64,000 nucleotides of DNA from Ochotona curzoniae (GCF_017591425.1 NW_024465655.1:1301501-1365500); one strand, 5' to 3'; shown: positions 1-11,876, counted from the first letter of the stretch. Made by a program: numbers and translations. The notes: generated by a model not told the origin, from the sequence alone.

Positions 1-2340
1 AATACATTTTAAAATACTTGAAAAGTAATTGAGATCTTTATTCTCCTATCTAGGAAACAAACTGACTTCACTTTGATTCTCTTTCCTTCATTTAATTATA
101 AATTACTATTATTGTAATCTTAGTTGTAGTTTGATCTTTGGATATCACATTGCCGTTGTTCAAATCTTCACGTGTGTTTGGGTTTAACCCTTTTTACCAT
201 TCTCTTTACTTACTGTTTGTTTTCTTCTCTGGCCTCCTTGAGACCATTTTCTTTCTTTCTTAACTAGGCTCTTTAGATGGTCTCCCAGTGAGCTTCTCGG
301 TGTAGCACACTCTCAATGCTATCTAAAAGATAATTTCTTTCTTATTTTAAAAATATTGTTTGGTAGAGAATACTAAGTTGACATTTATTTTCTTTGTACT
401 TTATGCTTTAATTTTACAGGGTTTGCTTTGCTTTTACATACTCTTCAAACTTTCAATAAGTTTCCTTAAATGTGTTACACCCACTTATTTAATATTCCAT
501 ACATCATAATTATAATAGCTGAAATCTACATGATTCCGATTTTATTTTGTTAGTTTCTTCTGATCTTGTTGATGGTAGCTTATATCCTTTTATATCTCAG
601 GAGTTTTTGATTTTGAGCTGATGTTATTTGGAACATTGATAATTTTTCGAGGCTTAAGCTTCAAGCATGTTCCCCTAGGAAGGATTTGCTTTGCTTTGCA
701 AGACCAACTGAGGACTGTAATAAATGAAGATTTCAACTTGAATTTTTCAAGTTACACATGTAATATGAAGCATGTGAACCTGTGTTGAGGAAGGCTTTGA
801 GGAAAATAGATGTTTCTGTTCCATCCATCCTATCATTCCTACCTTTTGGTCGGGAATTCTTTTTTCTTTCTTCTGAGGGTTGGCTCTTGTGGAATCTCAG
901 TTTCATGCAGGGATCTCAAGGCTGACCTGCAACCTTGCTCGAGCCAGGCTTAGTCTCTTGTCTCCAGGGCTTCTTAAGATTCACACTGTAAGCTTTCAGG
1001 AATTGACGATTTCCTGCAGGGTTCTGGCATTCACTTGCCCTTGAGGTTCTGAATTACTCTGTGCATGTAGCACAGAGACCTGTGATAAAGTGACTTATGT
1101 AAGTTTCTGAGGTGTGATGATGGGGCATAAAGGCTGCAAAAAATGATTCAGTAAGACCACCCCTAGGTCATGTGAACTGTGCTAGCAAGTAGTGTGAGTT
1201 TCCTGGTCACTGGAGGGATTCGATGGTAGGTTAGACAAGCACTTGCTGGAAATGTGGTCCAGCACGCTCCCATCCTTTATTTCTTCTTGCCTGATTCTGA
1301 TTTGCATAGCAAAACCAAAGGCCACAGCAGACTCAGGGCGATGACTCTGTTCCCTGGCCACGCTAAACAGTGACTTTGCCATGTCTTCTGTCTTCTGCCC
1401 ACAGATGGCTCCTTGACACCTGGAAACAGGGCCATCAGGGTCCATAGGCTGTGTCAGACCCTGCCGCATCTGGGCTGTCTGAATCTGCTGTTCACAACAG
1501 TTCCATCTCCAGGGCCTGTCAGGTGGCCATGGTTTTTCCTGGCCACATTGCTGTTGAGGGGGTGGTGGACTGGGCCAGCATGAGCCAGCAACAGGTGCCC
1601 CTGGGAGTTTAGACAGAAAAGAATCCTTCTACCCGCAAGTAACTCTTACCAAACATTCTGCTGGTGGCACTTGGCTGTCTGGGCTGTGGTTAGAGATCAT
1701 TTGGCAACTCTCAACTCTTGCAATCAGAGAAAGGCTGCTTAGGCTGCAAAATCATCCATGAGCTTGGCCAATTAGCTCAGCCAGCAGAGGATCAAGTGCC
1801 TTTGCTTCCAGGTAATTTATGCAAGTGTAATTTTACAAAGATTCAGTGTTTTCACGTGCCCTGTTTACCCCCAGGGAAGTCCTAGTTTAAGTAGGGGTAG
1901 GCCCTGGCGGGTGATATCTTTGGATGCCTTCTAAATCACTCATGGAGAAACGGGGTGAAAAGTGTTCACTCCACGCCGGGTGTAGCAAGGGAGAAGAGGC
2001 CAATGACAAACATGGGCCATCTGCTTAGATGAAGAGAGGAGCAACATGCCTCTTTCCTGTTTGGGAGAAATTGGATGCTTTCACAGCAATCAATGATGAG
2101 GGGCTAGGACGGGGGGGCCCTATCGTGAGTAACAGGCTCCTGAGGGCAGTTACAGAATCCAGGCTAATGGGGAGGTCAAAGCTAGAGAGGCCAGGTGGCG
2201 GTTCCTGAAGCTCTTCAGTGGCAGGGCCAAGAATGCAAGGGGTTTTGCCTGAGGTTACAGCTGGCTAATGTGATCAGACTCTAGTATGCTAAGCTCTGCA
2301 TCGTTAGCTGACCTCATTGAATCTTTTTCTTTTCTTTGTT
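1..2340. other. Apparently unique non-coding sequence
   Basis: I recognise no gene, RNA or interspersed repeat here. The first 800 bases are AT-rich; from about 1500 to 2250 the plus strand becomes G-rich. The longest open frame (1182-1469, minus, 95 codons) has no recognisable domain and is best treated as chance. An old, unrecognised repeat cannot be excluded. Confidence 0.5.
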
Positions 2341-2625
2341 TCTTTTCTTTTTTTTTTTTAATTACATTGCATTATGTGACACAGTTTTTCAGGCACTGGG
2401 ATCCTCCCTTCCCCTCCCCCAACCCTCCCCCCATGGTGGAGTCTTCCACCTTGCTGCATTGCCACAGTTCAAGTTCAGTTGAGATTCTTTCATTGCAAGC
2501 ATATACCAAACATCTCATTGAGTCTTTAATAGCAATTTTCTCCTGTTTTTTTTTATTATGTCTCTTGTTACAATAGCACTTTATATAACTGATAGGGAAA
2601 AGAAAGAATCAAACAAGAAAAAATA
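2341..2625 (-). mobile_element. LINE-1 3' end fragment (3' UTR), 5'-truncated
   Basis: Read on the minus strand, this ends in an A-rich tail (the T run near 2349-2360). Just before the tail is a G-rich polypurine tract (the C-rich stretch 2403-2433 on the plus strand) and a motif like CTGTGTCACATAATGCAATG. A G-rich purine tract shortly before the poly(A) is typical of mammalian L1 3' UTRs. It abuts an oppositely oriented L1 fragment at about 2626. The class is fairly secure; the subfamily is not known. Confidence 0.6.
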
Positions 2626-3215
2626 GTATAAAAAGCCCAACCATGCTTATTACAGCTCAACTTATAATGACGAGAATTCGGAATCGACCCAGGTGTCCAT
2701 CCACTGTAGTAGACACACATTCTGCAATGTGACTCAGTCATAAAAATAGAATGAAATCCTGTCTTTTGCAGCAAAAAAAAAAAAAATTAGATGAATCCAG
2801 AAAGCATTCTATTTAATCAAAGAAACTAGTCCTAAGAAGACAAATTTGATATATTTTCTCAGATCTGAGAAATGTACAAATGTAGACAAACGAGACCGGT
2901 ATCTTGTGGTATACTATTGTCTGTACCTCTTCCTCTTGTTTACAGCTCTGTGGGACTGCAATCTTTTTACTTATTGACTATTAGAGTGAATTGAGCTACG
3001 ATTATAGAATGTAGTGAAAGTGTCTCTGCAAAATTTGAAGACAAAAAAGGAAAAGAAGGAAGGGATTGGAGGAAGGAGAGGGAAGGAGGGAGGAAAGTAT
3101 GGTGATTTTCTTAGAACTGTAGCCATGAAATACATGAAATTTGTTCTCTTTATATTAATAGAAGTAACAAATAAAAAACAAACACACACACAATTTATAT
3201 ACATATATGAAACTT
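2626..3215 (+). mobile_element. LINE-1 fragment: end of ORF2 plus 3' UTR
   Basis: From 2643 a degraded frame reads like the C-terminal end of L1 ORF2p. The segment NRPRCPST corresponds to the conserved NxPxCPT region, followed by a stop and then SHKNRMKS, matching the usual AIKN-type stretch. An A run follows at 2773, then a purine-rich tract (3042-3100) typical of L1 3' UTRs. The end is A-rich with a short (AC)n run near 3180-3192. The element is heavily 5'-truncated and non-functional, and a SINE follows directly. Confidence 0.7.
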
Positions 3216-3227
3216 TTAAACAGTCCA

Positions 3228-3592
3228 CCTGGGCTTGTCATGGTAGCCTAGTGGCTAAAGTTCTTACCTTGCACATGCCGGGATCCCATATGGGTGCCAG
3301 TTCTAATCCCATATGGGTGTCTAATCTAATCCTGCTTACCATCCAGCTCCCTGTTTGTGGCCTGAGAAAGCAATCAAGGACAGCCCAAAGCCTTGGGACC
3401 CTGTACCCACATGGGAGAGCTGGAGAAGGCTCCTGGCTCCTGGCTTCGGATTGGCTCAGCTGTGGCTGTTGTGGCCACTTGGGGAGCGAATCAGCAGGTA
3501 GAAGATCTTCCTCTCTGTTTCTCCTCCTCTCTGTATATCTGACTTTCCAATAAAAAGAACAAAAACAAAAACAACAGCAAGAAAAACAGCCC
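3228..3592 (+). mobile_element. Lagomorph C-type SINE (CSINE), full length
   Basis: This is a tRNA-derived, pol III-type SINE. It has the head CCTGGGCTTGTCATGGTAGC, the A-box-like region GTGGCTAAAG, the GGATCCCATATGGG palindrome, a B-box-like GTTCTAATCC, the body CTTGGGGAGCGAATC, and the end TTTCCAATAAAAAGAACAAAAAC. It carries a short internal duplication around 3288-3335: CCCATATGGGTG followed by a TCTAATC-type B-box segment occurs twice. It sits immediately after an L1 3' end. Long frames on both strands here are SINE artefacts. Confidence 0.85.
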
Positions 3593-4312
3593 ACCCACCC
3601 ATTGAGAAGATCAAGGGTAGCATTTTAACTTGTACTCTTCAGACCCTCCCCATCCTCACACTTGATTTCCTTCTATCAAAATGGAGCCACATTCTGTGTC
3701 ACCTGCTCTCCCCCACATCATATATGAATCCAATCAACAGGTGTTGAAACAATGCCTTCGTGTGGCAGGCCCTGCTTTGGGCACTGAGGGGTACTTGTGC
3801 TGGTAGGCAAAGCCACCGTGCTGGAGTTGCGAACATTCGCCAGCCAGCATCTTCTCACATCCATTCATGGATGGAACACAATTTTTAGGAGCCACCGACC
3901 CCTGCCTGATACCAAGGGGAGTTAGCTTCATTGTCCCCTTGGGAAGTTCATGGTTGCTCACATTATGACTGACAATGATTACGTGAACATTTTTGTAGCT
4001 AATACACGCATGCTTCTCTAGAAGCAATAGAAGCTGTAATGGAAAATTGAGAAAATTACGTGTTTCCCCAGGTGTGTGTATGTGGGGGACAAAAAGTGTA
4101 CTCTCTCTGCTGTGACCTGCAGACAGTCCCAGAGACACTTGAGCACTAGGGTTTCGCTGACCAATATGGCTAACTCACACAGTGGGGCTAGGTCAGTCCG
4201 ACCACAAGGCAACGTGCTTCAGCTGACACAGGTGAACTGCCTGGTAGTACTTGACCTACGGATCAATTAAGGACATTTATGGGATTGAGGAGGCTTGAGA
4301 GGTCCAGCTGCT

Positions 4313-4313
<1 letters not shown>
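3593..4313. other. Apparently unique non-coding sequence
   Basis: No gene or recognisable repeat. The minus-strand frame 3734-4138 (134 codons) shows no known motif, and shorter frames on both strands overlap it, so I treat it as chance. Confidence 0.45.
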
Positions 4314-4361
<48 letters not shown>

Positions 4362-4391
4362 TTTGAGAGAGAGAGAGAGAGAGTGTGTGTA
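4314..4391. repeat. (GA)n microsatellite, interrupted, ending in a short (GT)n run
   Basis: A nearly pure GA dinucleotide run of about 70 bases, broken once by GCGTTT near 4360 and followed by GTGTGTGT. It creates a spurious Arg/Glu-rich frame (4279-4515). Confidence 0.95.
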
Positions 4392-6779
4392 TAATATTCT
4401 TTGCCATGATGAAAAGCTAATTGGAATCACATGTCAGCAGTCCAAAGAAAAGGACTGTGCTGGAGCACAGAGAGGGAACTGGAGTCTGTGTTCATGCCCT
4501 GAGGGCTGGCACTGACAGCAGAGATGGGAGCGGGCAGATCACAGCAATGCGGTGTTCCTTTCTCAGGGTTCCTTAACAGCCTAGGAGCATTCATAAGGCT
4601 TTGGATCAGGGACCTGTGTGTTCCCCCAATGTGCTCTTGGCTCATGGAGGAAGCATGTCCTCCCTTTGCTGTGGGAGCCCCAGATGTGGGGAGCATTTTG
4701 AACGTGTCTCTCGGACAGCCCTCGCCTTGTCAAGGTCTGCCTGATGTCCCCAGCCAACTCTCGGGGATCTGTGGTTCAGGTCCAGGTTGAAGAGCTGTGG
4801 AAGCTTCAGTGGGTGTCTTCATCCCCACTTTCTCCTGATCTGCCTGCTACACAACAGGGATTGAATCTGCCTTTAGGACAGGAGGATAGCATTATGGCAT
4901 TGCTAGAGACCTTCAGTGGCTTTGGATTGCCTATGGGTGAAATCTAAACTCTTTGGAGACTGACAAGGAGTTCCAAGCCACACTGGCTTAGTGGACCAGT
5001 CCTGTCTGCTGACACTACCTGTCCCCCATTTTCTGACCATGAACTGCTTGTGGTACCCTGGAGTGTTGTATTTATCCAGGCCCCCCGCTGTATCCTTGAA
5101 CATGTTCTTTCCCCTGCTTCAGCTGTCTCCCTCTTTGTCCCTCCAGGTGTTCTATTTGCACCGGGACACCTTCTTTCTGATTTATTGCAGGCAGTGTTGT
5201 GTTCGTGTGTGTAGTGACTTACTGTGCAATGCATTTACTTGACTGTTTGATCACATCCTTTCCTGAACTGTGACCTATGTGACAATGATAGCCGAATGTT
5301 ATCAATTATCATCATTTCTGTCCCATTGTAGGCCCTAGGATATATTTATTGCTGAATCATAAACAGTGAAGGGACAGATATAATCTAAATTGCAAAAATA
5401 TTTTTGTTGATGCAGTCCTAACCAGACAGAATGTGTTCATAGGTCTTAGTTCTGATTTGTATTTGAAGAAACCTTTTTAAAAGTTTTTATTCAAAGGAGG
5501 ATTAATATTTATCACATAGGGGATTTTTCTTGGCTGAAACTGATTCTCACACAAGCCTGGTTTCTCCGACACATGAGCTGATGTGGCGTATGGGCACACA
5601 CTGTTCATACAGCAAGCAGTGAAACCAGACGTAGGCACGCTAACTTCAACCCCGGTGCTCTTTTGCCTGGGGAGCTGGTATTTTGGATCCGAGAAAGGAA
5701 GTGGGTAAAGATTAAATGTGAAAATATAAAAACTAAAACTAACCAAACCCCAAACTCAAAATCCATCATGCTTTCCAAGTGTATGTGTGTATTTTTGGGG
5801 ATTTAATGATTGTTTTCTCTTTCAAGGCTCAGTTTCCATATTTGTCAAACACGAATAATGTTTTCCCTTCTAAGACGGCTGTAAGTTGATGCATTTATAT
5901 GATGCTTGTAAAATAAAAGTTTCAATTATGTTTCTTTTCCTGGAGTTCCTGAGTTTTTCTCCTTCCTTCAGCTCAGGAATTTGGGAGTAGACTCTAAGAG
6001 ATGTGTATTTCTACAGAAGGCAGGCTCAAGGTTGCCTGTAAATGATGGCAAGTTGACAGCTCTTAAATTCTCCTTCCAGAATTTCTGATGCCCTCCTAAC
6101 ACCTGGTGGCCTGCAGGCCCTTATTGACTCCGTGAAATCCCACTGTTTATTTTCTGCTAAGGCCACGTGTGGAGAAAATTGGCGAGCTAATACCCCTAGA
6201 GTTAACAAGTGAAGGCTTTTACTTTATACCTCCACGGGGAATGAATTTGGGGTTTCTTTCCTAAGAAAGAATTTTTTTTTTAATTGAGCAGGAGATTAAC
6301 ATGCAACTTGGAGAAATAAATATCTGGTAAGGGAAAGGACAGGAAGAAAATGAGGGAGTAGGAGAGGGTGTTTAGAAAATGTATTACTTCTCCTCCTGCC
6401 GTCTTATTCAGGTCCTCTCTCCAAGCCTTCTCTTGGGTCTGCTGGTTCAACGTTTTCATAGACTTCTCCTGGCCATTTCAGCCCTCTTGGAGGGATGTGC
6501 AACACAGGGCTAAGGAGGAGAGTGTTGAGCTTGTCCATAGCCACATTCCAGAGACACCTGTAGGGCAGGTCACTCTAGGGGGCAGCACTGCTGGGGGCCA
6601 ACATGATTTCACGTCTTGTGTGAGGAGGGGTGTCATGGGCAAGGCCATTTTCCCAGCTATTGACAGAGGCACAAGACTCAGCAACAACCATCACCATCAA
6701 CCAACTCTGGAATCTTTTTCATCGTTGTAAACTAAAGCCCTGTGCCCACTGAAAGCTACCTACTCAAACCCTCTGGCCG
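4392..6779. other. Apparently unique non-coding sequence
   Basis: No gene found. A weak L2-like end may lie around 5290-5365 (ATTGTAGGCCCTAGGATATA followed by TTTATTGCTGAAT), too diverged to call firmly. Frames up to 120 codons (6368-6730) have no recognisable domain. Confidence 0.4.
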
Positions 6780-6925
6780 CCTCCTCAGCCCTTGGCCACC
6801 ACCATTCTGTTCTGTCTATGAATTTGACCTCCTCCCATAAGTGCAATCATTCCACCTTTATCCCTTTGTGATTGCCTTATTTTGTTTGGCATGGGGTATT
6901 CAAGGCCCTGCTTTTTACAATGCCT
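6780..6925 (-). mobile_element. Ancient L1 (L1M-type) fragment
   Basis: The stretch AATTTGACCTCCTCCCATAA followed by GTGCAATCATTCC, and later GTGATTGCCTTATTTTGTTT, resembles the antisense of the old-L1 region that usually reads 'ATAAGTGGAATCAT ... TTTGTGTCTGGCTT'. The fragment is short and strongly diverged. Confidence 0.4.
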
Positions 6926-7985
6926 TCAGCTACTTTTGGAAATTTCTTTGCAAGCAGCAGATGAAGGTATATTGGACACTCTTCTAGTAGGCCTTGACCT
7001 CTAGGTTTGAGTTTCAGCAAAGGGAGCCTGGGTGGTCATTCTTTATTTTTCAAGGAGCCTAATGTTGGCCTTGCTGGTCTTTCCTAGACACTGGAGAAAT
7101 ACACCTGTTGGTCATTCTGTTGGCCTTTCTTTGAGACCATTAGAATCCAAAGCAGCTGACTTTGCCTACTGAAAACCCTCTGCAGGCTTGGCAGGGTGTC
7201 CTAGCACCATTGGTGGGCAGGAAAGACTCTGCTCCTGTTTAGTAAAGAGGGCCACAATTCCGCATTCTGGGTTGTAAATCACCATGCAGACCCAGTCCTC
7301 TTTTGCTTCCAGTGGCTGCTGCCTTCAGTGGTGGCTGTGGTGGGCTGTCGCTTTCCACTTTCCGCTTTCATGCTGGCAGCTGCGTGGGGCATGGGCAGAG
7401 CAATGCCTTGGAAGCCTGGTCCCATCTGATATGACAGTGTCTGGTTTCTGGAGGAAAGGTTCCTTCGGGAGCTGCGTAAAATCTGGGCTGTCCTGTCCTC
7501 TTCCCAGACACATCTCAGCAAGCAGCAGCAGTGACAACCACCTGGTGAATTATGTCCTCTAGGGCACTGCCTGCTAACACCCCAGTGTTCTGAATAGATG
7601 GAACACACACTGTCCATTGGGTGCGAGCCGTGCTTGCTAATGAAGAATTCACTTTCCTCATTTTGGCCTTAGGGGGTTAGTCAAGGATAGAAGTCCAGAA
7701 GTCAATAGTCCAGTAGTGCCCTGAAGGCTGCATTTTGCCACACCAATTGCTTCTTCCTCTTCCTACAGGGACTTTGGCTCCATTCTAGGTTGCCTTTCAG
7801 CTGCTGAATAAGACCACTCTTGCAAAAATTATTGACTTGGATTGCAGTACATCTAAAAGGTTTGTAGACCATAAAGAAAAGAGTGGTGAATTGTCCAAAA
7901 GCACAGAACCTCTGTAATATACAAATCAAAGAACAAACTATTGCTGGAGTAACAAAAGCCATCTCATGCCAGTTTGGGAAGACAG
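6926..7985. other. Apparently unique non-coding sequence
   Basis: No gene or firm repeat recognised. Overlapping frames on both strands at 7279-7617 (up to 112 codons) lack known motifs. Confidence 0.4.
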
Positions 7986-8289
7986 ATTTTGCCTGACTTT
8001 AAGCTTCCAGATTAGTTCTATCCATGTTTGAACTTGGTATAAATGTGATCACCGTTGCCTGTACTTCTGGGTACAGGTTGTTTGTATTTAGCATCATATC
8101 TGTGAGAGTCATTCACATGAATGGATGCACTTGTACCTATTTCATTATCATTGTTCAACATGTACTGTTTGTCATGATTTATTTGTTCAGTCTGCTGTCT
8201 CTGTCATGTTGAGTTTTACTGGAGCCTGAGGCCAAAAAGAGAAGATAACATCAATCACACTGATTATTCTTTCATTTTAAAACTTTGAT
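7986..8289 (-). mobile_element. Ancient L1 (L1M-type) fragment, left part
   Basis: TATAAATGTGATCACCG, then TTGTATTTAGCATCATATC and GAGTCATTCACATGAATG, follow the order of the antisense L1M 3' region (ATAAATGGAATCA ... TTTCACTTAGCATAATG ... CATCCATGTT). It appears to continue at 8800-9010 on the other side of an inserted SINE. Confidence 0.5.
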
Positions 8290-8585
8290 GTTTTGGGGTG
8301 GGCTTCTGGTCCACCCTTTAAGTCACTGCTTGGGATGTCTCCATCCCGTGTTGGAGTGCCTGGTGTGAGTGCCCGCTGTTCTGCTTCCGGTCCAGTTCAA
8401 TGCTAATGCATAGCAGAACGCAATGGTTCAAGTTCTTGCATCTCTGCCACCCATGGGGAGAACTGGGTGGCATTCTGGGCTCCTGGTTTTGGCCTGACCC
8501 AGGTCAGGCTGTGTGACCATTTTTGGGGAATAAACCAACAAATCAGAGTTCTCTCTTTGTCTGACATTCAAATAAATAAAATGAC
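8290..8585 (+). mobile_element. Old, diverged C-type SINE
   Basis: It keeps the order of the lagomorph SINE: GTGGGCTTCTGG head, GGTTCAAGTTC B-box-like region, CTGGGCTCCTGGTTTTGGCC body, TTTTTGGGGAATAAACCAAC, and CTGACATTCAAATAAATAAAATG end. It lacks the GGATCCCATATGGG palindrome and ends in AAATAAATAAA, which suggests an older subfamily. It splits an L1M fragment. Confidence 0.6.
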
Positions 8586-8799
8586 GAAAATAGAGGTCCT
8601 TTTTAACATGAAAGGGATATCAGGCTATTTTAGAATAGAGAAAGAAAAAAGTGATATTTGGGTCAAGCTGGATGTTTTTGTATTAATTTTAATTAAAATA
8701 GTGCATTGAAATGTTATTGATCTTGATTGTGTGAGGGGCACTGCTTTCAGCTTTCCTTTTGAGGTGAGTCTTCCAACTCAACTCACTGTGTGCTGCAGA

Positions 8800-9010
8800 T
8801 GCACGTGTAAGTTGTATGTAGGGTTTTTTTGCATGTATGAATGCTGTTGCCGTGAGCATCCCTGTACACTTCTTACTGTGGACACGTAGCTGTATTTCTG
8901 TTAAGTGTGTAACCACAGGTGAAATTCCTATAGGTGGTATTTTAATGGAAACTTTGGTTGTAAAGGCTTTTATCTTCCCATCCATACCCAATCTTTCTCT
9001 TGGGAACTTT
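8800..9010 (-). mobile_element. Ancient L1 (L1M-type) fragment, right part
   Basis: GAATGCTGTTGCCGTGAGCA followed by TCCCTGTACACTT matches the order of the antisense L1M motif 'AATGCTGCTATGAACATTGGTGTAC'. GTGAAATTCCTATAGGTGG corresponds to the usual 'ACCTAGGAGTGGAATTGC' area. It is likely continuous with 7986-8289. Confidence 0.5.
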
Positions 9011-9249
9011 TCCAGCCTTAACATGGGAGTTTGAATGTGCCTTTCTGTTGGCAAGCGAGGGCTTGAAGCAAGTCACGCCACTTGGCTTGTTGGTAATGTC
9101 TGTCTGATGCTGAAAGGGCTGGAGAGCCACGGATGCAAGTAAGGACTTTGGAAAGTTCCCTGAGGGTAATCTTGTGTTCAGAAATATGACCTATGGACCA
9201 TTGAAACAGTTTAGAGACCCCAAAGTCCAAATTCAAATCCCCATAAGGT

Positions 9250-9642
9250 TTTCCTATTGCTATTGATTACCTGGTTCTAAAATTTGTATGGGAAGGCAAC
9301 AAGTTAAAATTTGTAAAAAAAAAAAAGTTGTGAAAAAGAAAAATAAACAGGAGTACTCACTACCTGATTTCACACATATTACAAAGTGATAATAATCAAA
9401 GTAGGATGATATACTAAAGCAATGGAGCAGAACAGAAAGTCTAGCATTATCGATTGCTTTTTTCACAAAGGTGCGAGTGCAATTTATTGAAGAAAGGTTC
9501 GTATTTTCAACAAATGCATGTCCATAGACAAAGCCAAACAAAACAAAAACAAATTTGGTACTTATTTCACATCTCATGAAAGGAAATGTAAAACAGAACA
9601 CTATGAACATCTAGAAGGAAGGATGAAGAAAAACCTATTATT
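9250..9642 (+). mobile_element. LINE-1 ORF2 fragment (C-terminal third), decayed
   Basis: CTGGTTCTAAAATTTGTATG parallels the L1 ORF2 region encoding LxLKFxW. It is followed by an A-rich segment, then CACTACCTGATTTCACACAT and ATTACAAAGTGATAATAATC (parallel to 'LPDFKLYYKATV'), and CAATGGAGCAGAACAGAAAG (parallel to 'QWNR'). Stops and frameshifts make it inactive. A SINE is inserted at 9643. Confidence 0.65.
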
Positions 9643-9974
9643 GGGCCTGGTGTGATAGCCTGGTGGGTAAATTCCTCACCTTGCATACACTGGGATCCCA
9701 TGTGGGTGCTGGTTCTAATCTCAGCTGCTCCACTTTCCAACCAGCTCTCCACTTGTAGCCTGGGAAATCAGGAGAAGGTGGCCTAAAGTCATGGGATGCT
9801 GCACCCATGTGGGAGTCCTAGAAGGAGCTCCTGGCTCCTGGGTTTGGATTGGCTCAGCTCCAGCCATTTCGTCCACTTGGGGAGTGAACCAGCAGATGGA
9901 AGATATTTCTCTCTGTCTCTCCTCTCTACATGTCTGACTTTCCAATAAGAACAAGTGAAACTTTAAAAAAAAAA
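9643..9974 (+). mobile_element. C-type SINE inserted in LINE-1
   Basis: Full-length copy: GGGCCTGGTGTGATAGCCTG head, GGATCCCATGTGGGTGCTGG, GTTCTAATC B-box region, CCACTTGGGGAGTGAACCAG body, and GACTTTCCAATAAGAACAAG end with an A tail at 9964-9973. It interrupts an L1 ORF2-derived segment that resumes after the tail. Confidence 0.85.
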
Positions 9975-10560
9975 TCTGCTGCTTTGGAATTGGCAAAGAG
10001 GTTTTAGATATGACATCAAAGAATGAAACAAGTATTCTTAAATCTATGTTTATGCAAATAAACAATTGAATAAATAAATGTTAGAGAAAATATAGTACAT
10101 AATTCCTCTATATGGAAGAATTCTAATGAATTCATGTAGAAAGATGAATGAGATAGAAAAATCATCATCGGGACACAAGCAATAATTTCTGCTGGTAAGA
10201 GTTATTGATGAATGTTAAAATAGATGACAAAACCTTACAGAGGAATGGGTAGCTATACAGCACAATAAATCTCCCCTCAAATACTCATTAAGTGTGGTGG
10301 TTTTAGTGTATGTCCACACATTTTCTGATGTTCTTTACCTTGGAGAAGTAGCTTGTTCCCTGTCTTCTTGGTGATGGGTGTTGGGTGTTGGGGGCTGAAA
10401 TCAGCTATTGATAGAGTATGGAAGGAGATGCTAATTTTGTAATAGAGCAAAATAGAAACATCATCAACCCAAGTGCACAAGGTCACATCATGAAAGAGTG
10501 ATGTCGTGTGTCTCTTCCTATGAATGACACAAAGGGCAGATTGGCCTCTACTGTATTCTA
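9975..10560 (+). mobile_element. L1-derived continuation, diverged
   Basis: The first 60 bases (GGCAAAGAGGTTTTAGATAT, then GACATCAAAGAATG) parallel the L1 ORF2 motif 'AGATATGACACCAAAAGC', so this continues the fragment broken by the SINE. The remainder is AT-rich and only loosely L1-like. The boundary with the next element is unclear. Confidence 0.4.
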
Positions 10561-10862
10561 TCCCCAAACCCATAGCCTTGAATCAATCATAAGAGACTAT
10601 CAGGTAAACATAGATTAAGGGGCAGTCTAAGCAGCACAGAGCCATGCTCTTCACAATTCTCAAGGTCATGAAAGCCAAGGAAAGGGAAGTATGGAGATAT
10701 GACAGGTAGATGCCTCCTGGCGTTTCGTATTGCATCCTGGAACAGAGAAAGGACTCTACTAGTGTAAGTGGTGAAATCTCAAAAAGTCAATAATTTACTT
10801 CTTAGTAATCCCATGTATTGGTAATTTCCTGTTTTTGCTCTAGGGTGATTACATAATAGAGC
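10561..10862 (+). mobile_element. Ancient L1 3'-end-like segment (L1ME/L1MC type)
   Basis: GTAAGTGGTGAAATCTCAAA, then AGTCAATAATTTACTTCTTA, CCATGTATTGGTAATTTCCT and TTTTTGCTCTAGGGTGATTA follow the order of a recalled old-L1 3' end (GGTGAAATCTGAATAAAGTC ... CAATGTTAATTTCCTGGTTT). Family assignment is from memory. Confidence 0.4.
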
Positions 10863-11862
10863 ACCATAATTCTCCTAGAAGAAAAGAGAATATCATCACC
10901 CCGACAAAACTTCTTGGACAGGCTATGAAAAATTATCAAAGAAAAGATGATAGAGTGGAATTCATAAATATCAGAAATTTCTGCTCATTCAATGACACTG
11001 TTGCAATAAATACATGTGTCAGACTGAGCAAAACACATCAGCATACCTGTGGCAAAGTCTTCGTATTTGGACTATATTAAAAACCTCCTACACATCATTT
11101 CATTAAATGATGTACAACCCAACACCAATAGACACAGACTTGAGCACATCAGATGAGAAGAAACATGGATGGACAATAAGTATGGGAAAAGGTCCTCGAT
11201 GTCGACAGCCATCATGTAAGTACAAACTAACATGCCAAACGTAAGATGCTATATGTAAAATGGGGAAAAAAATTAAAAACTGCACAAGCACTAAGTGTTG
11301 ATGAGCATATGGAGCAGGTGGCATTCTGGTGGGGGATGCAAGGACTCTGAGCTATTTGGTAGTCTCTAACGAAAGTTTCTGTGTGACATAGCAATTCCAT
11401 TCCATTGCCCGAGAGGAAAGAAGACATCTCCCATCTCCTCCCTGCACCTCGAGATGTATAAAATACTTATGGTAGGTTTATTCACATTAGCTCAAATTAG
11501 AAACAATTCAATATCCATCAATAGGGGAATGGCCTTTCTAATAGTAAAACAGAATTAATTACTGGATAGGCTCCAAGTATATTGTGCTGAGTGAAATAAG
11601 TCATATACCAATCCTATACACAGGATGATTTCACTTATTATGTATTATCTCCAAGACAAGGCAAAATTAATCTAGAGGATGTAAATCGGGAAGCAACTCC
11701 TGTGGAGTGAGTTGAAAGAATGCAGGGGAACTTCCTTTAGGGACTGATGTGTTCTGTCTTGCCTGGGTGCTGATGCCCTGGATGGAAGCCATTGTCCAAA
11801 CTTATTAAACTGAAAACTTGGTATCTGTGCACTCTATGATTTGTCGATTATAACGCAACTGA
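10863..11862 (+). mobile_element. Ancient L1M fragment: ORF2 C-terminus plus 3' UTR
   Basis: Ordered L1 ORF2 landmarks are visible: ACTTCTTGGACAGGCTATGA, GATAGAGTGGAATTCATAAA, ATTTCTGCTCATTCAATGAC, TACAACCCAACACCAATAGA, AAACATGGATGGACAATAAG, CAATTCAATATCCATCAATA and CCAAGTATATTGTGCTGAGT. The 3' UTR-like part runs to about 11862 (AAACTGAAAACTTGGTATCT). Many stops show it is long dead. Its end was the target of the SINE stack that follows. Confidence 0.7.
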
Positions 11863-11865
11863 AGC

Positions 11866-11876
11866 GGTACTTAACC
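11866..11876. repeat. Left target-site duplication of the SINE stack
   Basis: GGTACTTAACC recurs exactly at 12882-12892, where it is followed by the native TTAAATAT. Shorter suffixes of the same word, CTTAACC (12558-12564) and AACC (12218-12221), mark the two internal junctions. Confidence 0.85.

Noticed and set aside
4279..4515. Arg/Glu-repeat frame
   Set aside because: Translation of a (GA)n microsatellite.
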